Source: Pseudomonas parakoreensis
GTDB taxonomy: Bacteria; Pseudomonadota; Gammaproteobacteria; Pseudomonadales; Pseudomonadaceae
Assembly (NCBI RefSeq): GCF_021602155.1
Contig: NZ_BQHY01000013.1
Location: forward strand, 62,001-126,000
DNA length: 64,000 bases
Direction of reading: 5' to 3'
How positions within the stretch are numbered: the first letter of the stretch is position 1; each line of letters begins with the position of its first letter. Shown here piece by piece: positions 62,360-64,000 of the stretch. The notes under the pieces were generated by a model. It worked only from the letters and a program-made list of their open reading frames with translations, had not been told where the DNA came from and searched no databases. Both the position numbers and the translations under genes were made by a program.

Positions 62360-63313
62360 ATGATGCTGCGAGTTCTGATCTTGAGTCTTACCCTGTTGAC
62401 CGGTTTTGCCCATGCGACTGTCCTGCAGCGCCCGATCTCTCTGGACACCGGCAACGGTGAGCTTTTCGGCTCGCTGTTGCTGCCAAAATCCGACACCCCG
62501 GTACCGGTTGTCCTGATCCTTGCCGGTTCCGGTCCTACGGATCGTGACGGCAACAACCCCGATGGCGGGCGTAATGACAGCCTGAAACGGCTGGCCTGGG
62601 TGCTGGCCAAACACAACATTGCCAGCGTGCGCTACGACAAGCGCGGGGTCGCTGCGAGCTTCGCGGCCACGCCCGACGAGCGCAATCTGTCGGTGGAGGC
62701 CTACGTTAACGATGCTGTGGCCTGGAGCCAGAAGCTGAAAAGTGATCCGCGCTTCGGCCCGCTGATTCTGCTCGGTCACAGCGAAGGCGCCCTCATCGCC
62801 ACCCTCGCTGCCCCGCGCACGGAGGCTGCTGCGCTGATTTCCCTGTCCGGCAGCGCAAGGCCAGTGGATCAAGTGATTCGCGAACAACTGGCGCGCAGCC
62901 TGCCACCACCGTTGATGCTGCGCAGCAATCAGCTGCTCGACAGCCTCAAGGCCGGCCATACCGACGCCAACGTGCCGGCGCCACTGCAACCGATTTTTCG
63001 CCCGAGCGTGCAGCCGTACCTGATTTCGCTGTTCCGTCAGGATCCGGCCAAGGCGTTTGCACAGTTGAAGATGCCGGCGCTGATCGTTCAGGGCAGCAAC
63101 GACATGCAGGTCGGCGTCGGCGATGCACAGGCGCTCAAAGCGGCCAATCCCAATGCCGAACTGGTGGTGATCGACGGCATGAACCACGTCATGCGCATCG
63201 TCGCCGCCGATGTGAAGCGGCAATTGGCCTCCTACAAGGACCCGAATTTGCCACTGGCGGCGGAGCTGGGCGGCAAACTCATCGAATTTATTGACGGACT
63301 TCGCAGCCGTTAA
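62360..63313 (+). CDS. Secreted alpha/beta hydrolase
   Basis: This ~317-residue serine-hydrolase-fold protein has a signal peptide (MMLRVLILSLTLLTGFAHA). It has GSGPTDRDGNNPDG (oxyanion region), the nucleophile elbow LLGHSEGALIA and the late histidine in DGMNHVMRI. The extended lid region between 160 and 250 is typical of peptidase/esterase-like S9-related hydrolases. The start is ambiguous between adjacent ATGs at 62360 and 62363. It is divergent from aroC. Confidence 0.86.
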   Translation: MMLRVLILSLTLLTGFAHATVLQRPISLDTGNGELFGSLLLPKSDTPVPVVLILAGSGPTDRDGNNPDGGRNDSLKRLAWVLAKHNIASVRYDKRGVAASFAATPDERNLSVEAYVNDAVAWSQKLKSDPRFGPLILLGHSEGALIATLAAPRTEAAALISLSGSARPVDQVIREQLARSLPPPLMLRSNQLLDSLKAGHTDANVPAPLQPIFRPSVQPYLISLFRQDPAKAFAQLKMPALIVQGSNDMQVGVGDAQALKAANPNAELVVIDGMNHVMRIVAADVKRQLASYKDPNLPLAAELGGKLIEFIDGLRSR

Positions 63314-63357
63314 ACGGTGTTTACCCTCCAGTCCTGAAAAAAACGGCCGATAAGCCT

Positions 63358-63385
63358 TTGTCGCCAGCGTACCGGCTGGCGACAA
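63358..63385 (+). other. Perfect hairpin in the leader of the last gene
   Basis: TTGTCGCCAGC and GCTGGCGACAA form an 11-bp stem with a 6-base loop, ~27 bases before the 63413 ATG and ~45 after the 62360 gene. There is no T-run, so it is either a weak end signal or a leader structure. Confidence 0.55.
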
Positions 63386-63412
63386 GCAGGGCTTGGACAG
63401 GATCTCGCCGTT

Positions 63413-64000
63413 ATGACTGATACCCAGACTTCACCCGACACCACCGCTGAAAAAGACGCACCGCCAGCGGTCGAGCTGCCATGGGCGGACGTCAGCGTCG
63501 AGCACCACAAGATGCTCCGCCTGGCTCCGCTGCAGACTGACCGTCACACCGGTGGCCGGCCGTTGCGTTTTGTCGAATTCGGCTATGCCGAGCGCAACAG
63601 CAAAGAGCACAGCCTGATGCGCATGGCAATCAAACTGCCCGGCCAGCGCGTGCGCAAAGAACAGAACCATCTCGATGTGTGGGTCAATCACACCAGCAAG
63701 CGTGTACATTTCGGCCCCGACAGCGGCTTGCAGATCGAACCGCTGAACCGTGGCATCGGTCGCTTCCTGGCCGCGCAAGGCATCAATTGGGCGAAAAAAC
63801 GCTGGCCCGCCTACACCGTCGACGGCATGGACCTGAACAACAAAGACGCGCTGAATGAAGACACCCGCCTGCGTCGCGATCACTTCTTGCGCGTGCATGG
63901 GTTTGACGTGGTCTACGCCGACGCCCAACATTTGAAGGGCAGCGTCAAAGAGGTGCAGGTCGGTGACTTGCTGGGCGACTGGAACAGCGAGAAGCTGCAG
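63413..64000 (+). CDS. Conserved hypothetical protein, 3' end missing
   Basis: At least 196 residues are visible, beginning MTDTQTSPDTTAEKDAPPAV, with a Pro/Ala/Glu-rich head and then basic, structured sequence (DRHTGGRPLRFVEFGYAERN, HLDVWVNHTSKRVHFGPDSG). The window ends inside the gene. I do not recognise the domain. It follows the hydrolase with a 99-base gap that holds a perfect hairpin. Confidence 0.8.
   Translation, partial: MTDTQTSPDTTAEKDAPPAVELPWADVSVEHHKMLRLAPLQTDRHTGGRPLRFVEFGYAERNSKEHSLMRMAIKLPGQRVRKEQNHLDVWVNHTSKRVHFGPDSGLQIEPLNRGIGRFLAAQGINWAKKRWPAYTVDGMDLNNKDALNEDTRLRRDHFLRVHGFDVVYADAQHLKGSVKEVQVGDLLGDWNSEKLQ

Overview
The window is ordinary chromosome of a fluorescent-group Pseudomonas. 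Evidence for this is the high GC content, the crfX-cmpX-sigX-oprF block, ppsA/ppsR, and GntR-prpB-prpC-acnD-prpF-prpD. Imperfect REP palindromes typical of P. fluorescens relatives are also abundant. From memory, much of the gene order matches P. aeruginosa PAO1 (PA1781 to about PA1756, then blocks resembling PA1748-PA1736 and PA1689-PA1679). I see no prophage, insertion sequence, integrase or CRISPR array.

Layout. 1-5827: assimilatory nitrate/nitrite reduction (nirB partial, nirD, nasA) with cobA, the first enzyme toward siroheme, in one tightly packed plus-strand operon. 5898-11597: minus-strand envelope block (crfX, cmpX, sigX, oprF, cmaX, rraA, an esterase). 11781-15149: divergent ppsA and ppsR. 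15354-23931: the 2-methylcitrate (propionate) operon behind a GntR regulator, with three REP doublets between its genes. 24332-27395: a three-gene peptide-modification-type system (retropepsin-like protease, cysteine-free transglutaminase-like/7TM protein, ATP-grasp ligase). 27607-30584: pabB, thrH, cysH. 31165-33486: NCS1 permease and hydantoin/allantoin-type racemase. 33620-38734: LysR/SDR pair, HAD phosphatase, two paralogous glycine-zipper proteins, small proteins and YbjQ. 38897-38986: tRNA-Ser(GGA). 39282-46308: crotonase, PlsC, CorA, amidotransferase and a two-gene beta-oxidation operon. 46908-51008: a cytochrome c, then a transglutaminase / alpha-E / circularly permuted ATP-grasp operon. 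51009-51543: a probable unannotated small RNA. 51544-57840: RraB-type protein, speE, small proteins, ankyrin protein, fatty-acyl-CoA synthetase and a DUF3509 gene behind a probable sigma-54 promoter. 58012-64000: methionine salvage (mtnC, mtnD, mtnB), an MFS transporter, aroC, a hydrolase and a partial gene.

How genes connect. CobA starts siroheme synthesis for NirB. SpeE produces methylthioadenosine, whose carbon skeleton is recycled by MtnB, MtnC and MtnD nearby. AroC makes the chorismate used by PabB. SigX is known in the genus to drive oprF. PpsR controls PpsA by phosphorylation. Two unrelated gene clusters each pair a transglutaminase-fold protein with an ATP-grasp ligase; they are the best candidates for poorly described biochemistry.

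The most interesting non-coding signals are a roughly 140-nt structured RNA candidate with an orphan terminator (51240-51379), two candidate sigma-54 promoters with adjacent dyads (30954-30997 and 57428-57514), and 18 REP-type doublets in three families. One of these families folds as a directional cloverleaf. All functional statements come from reading motifs and from family knowledge; no search was run.
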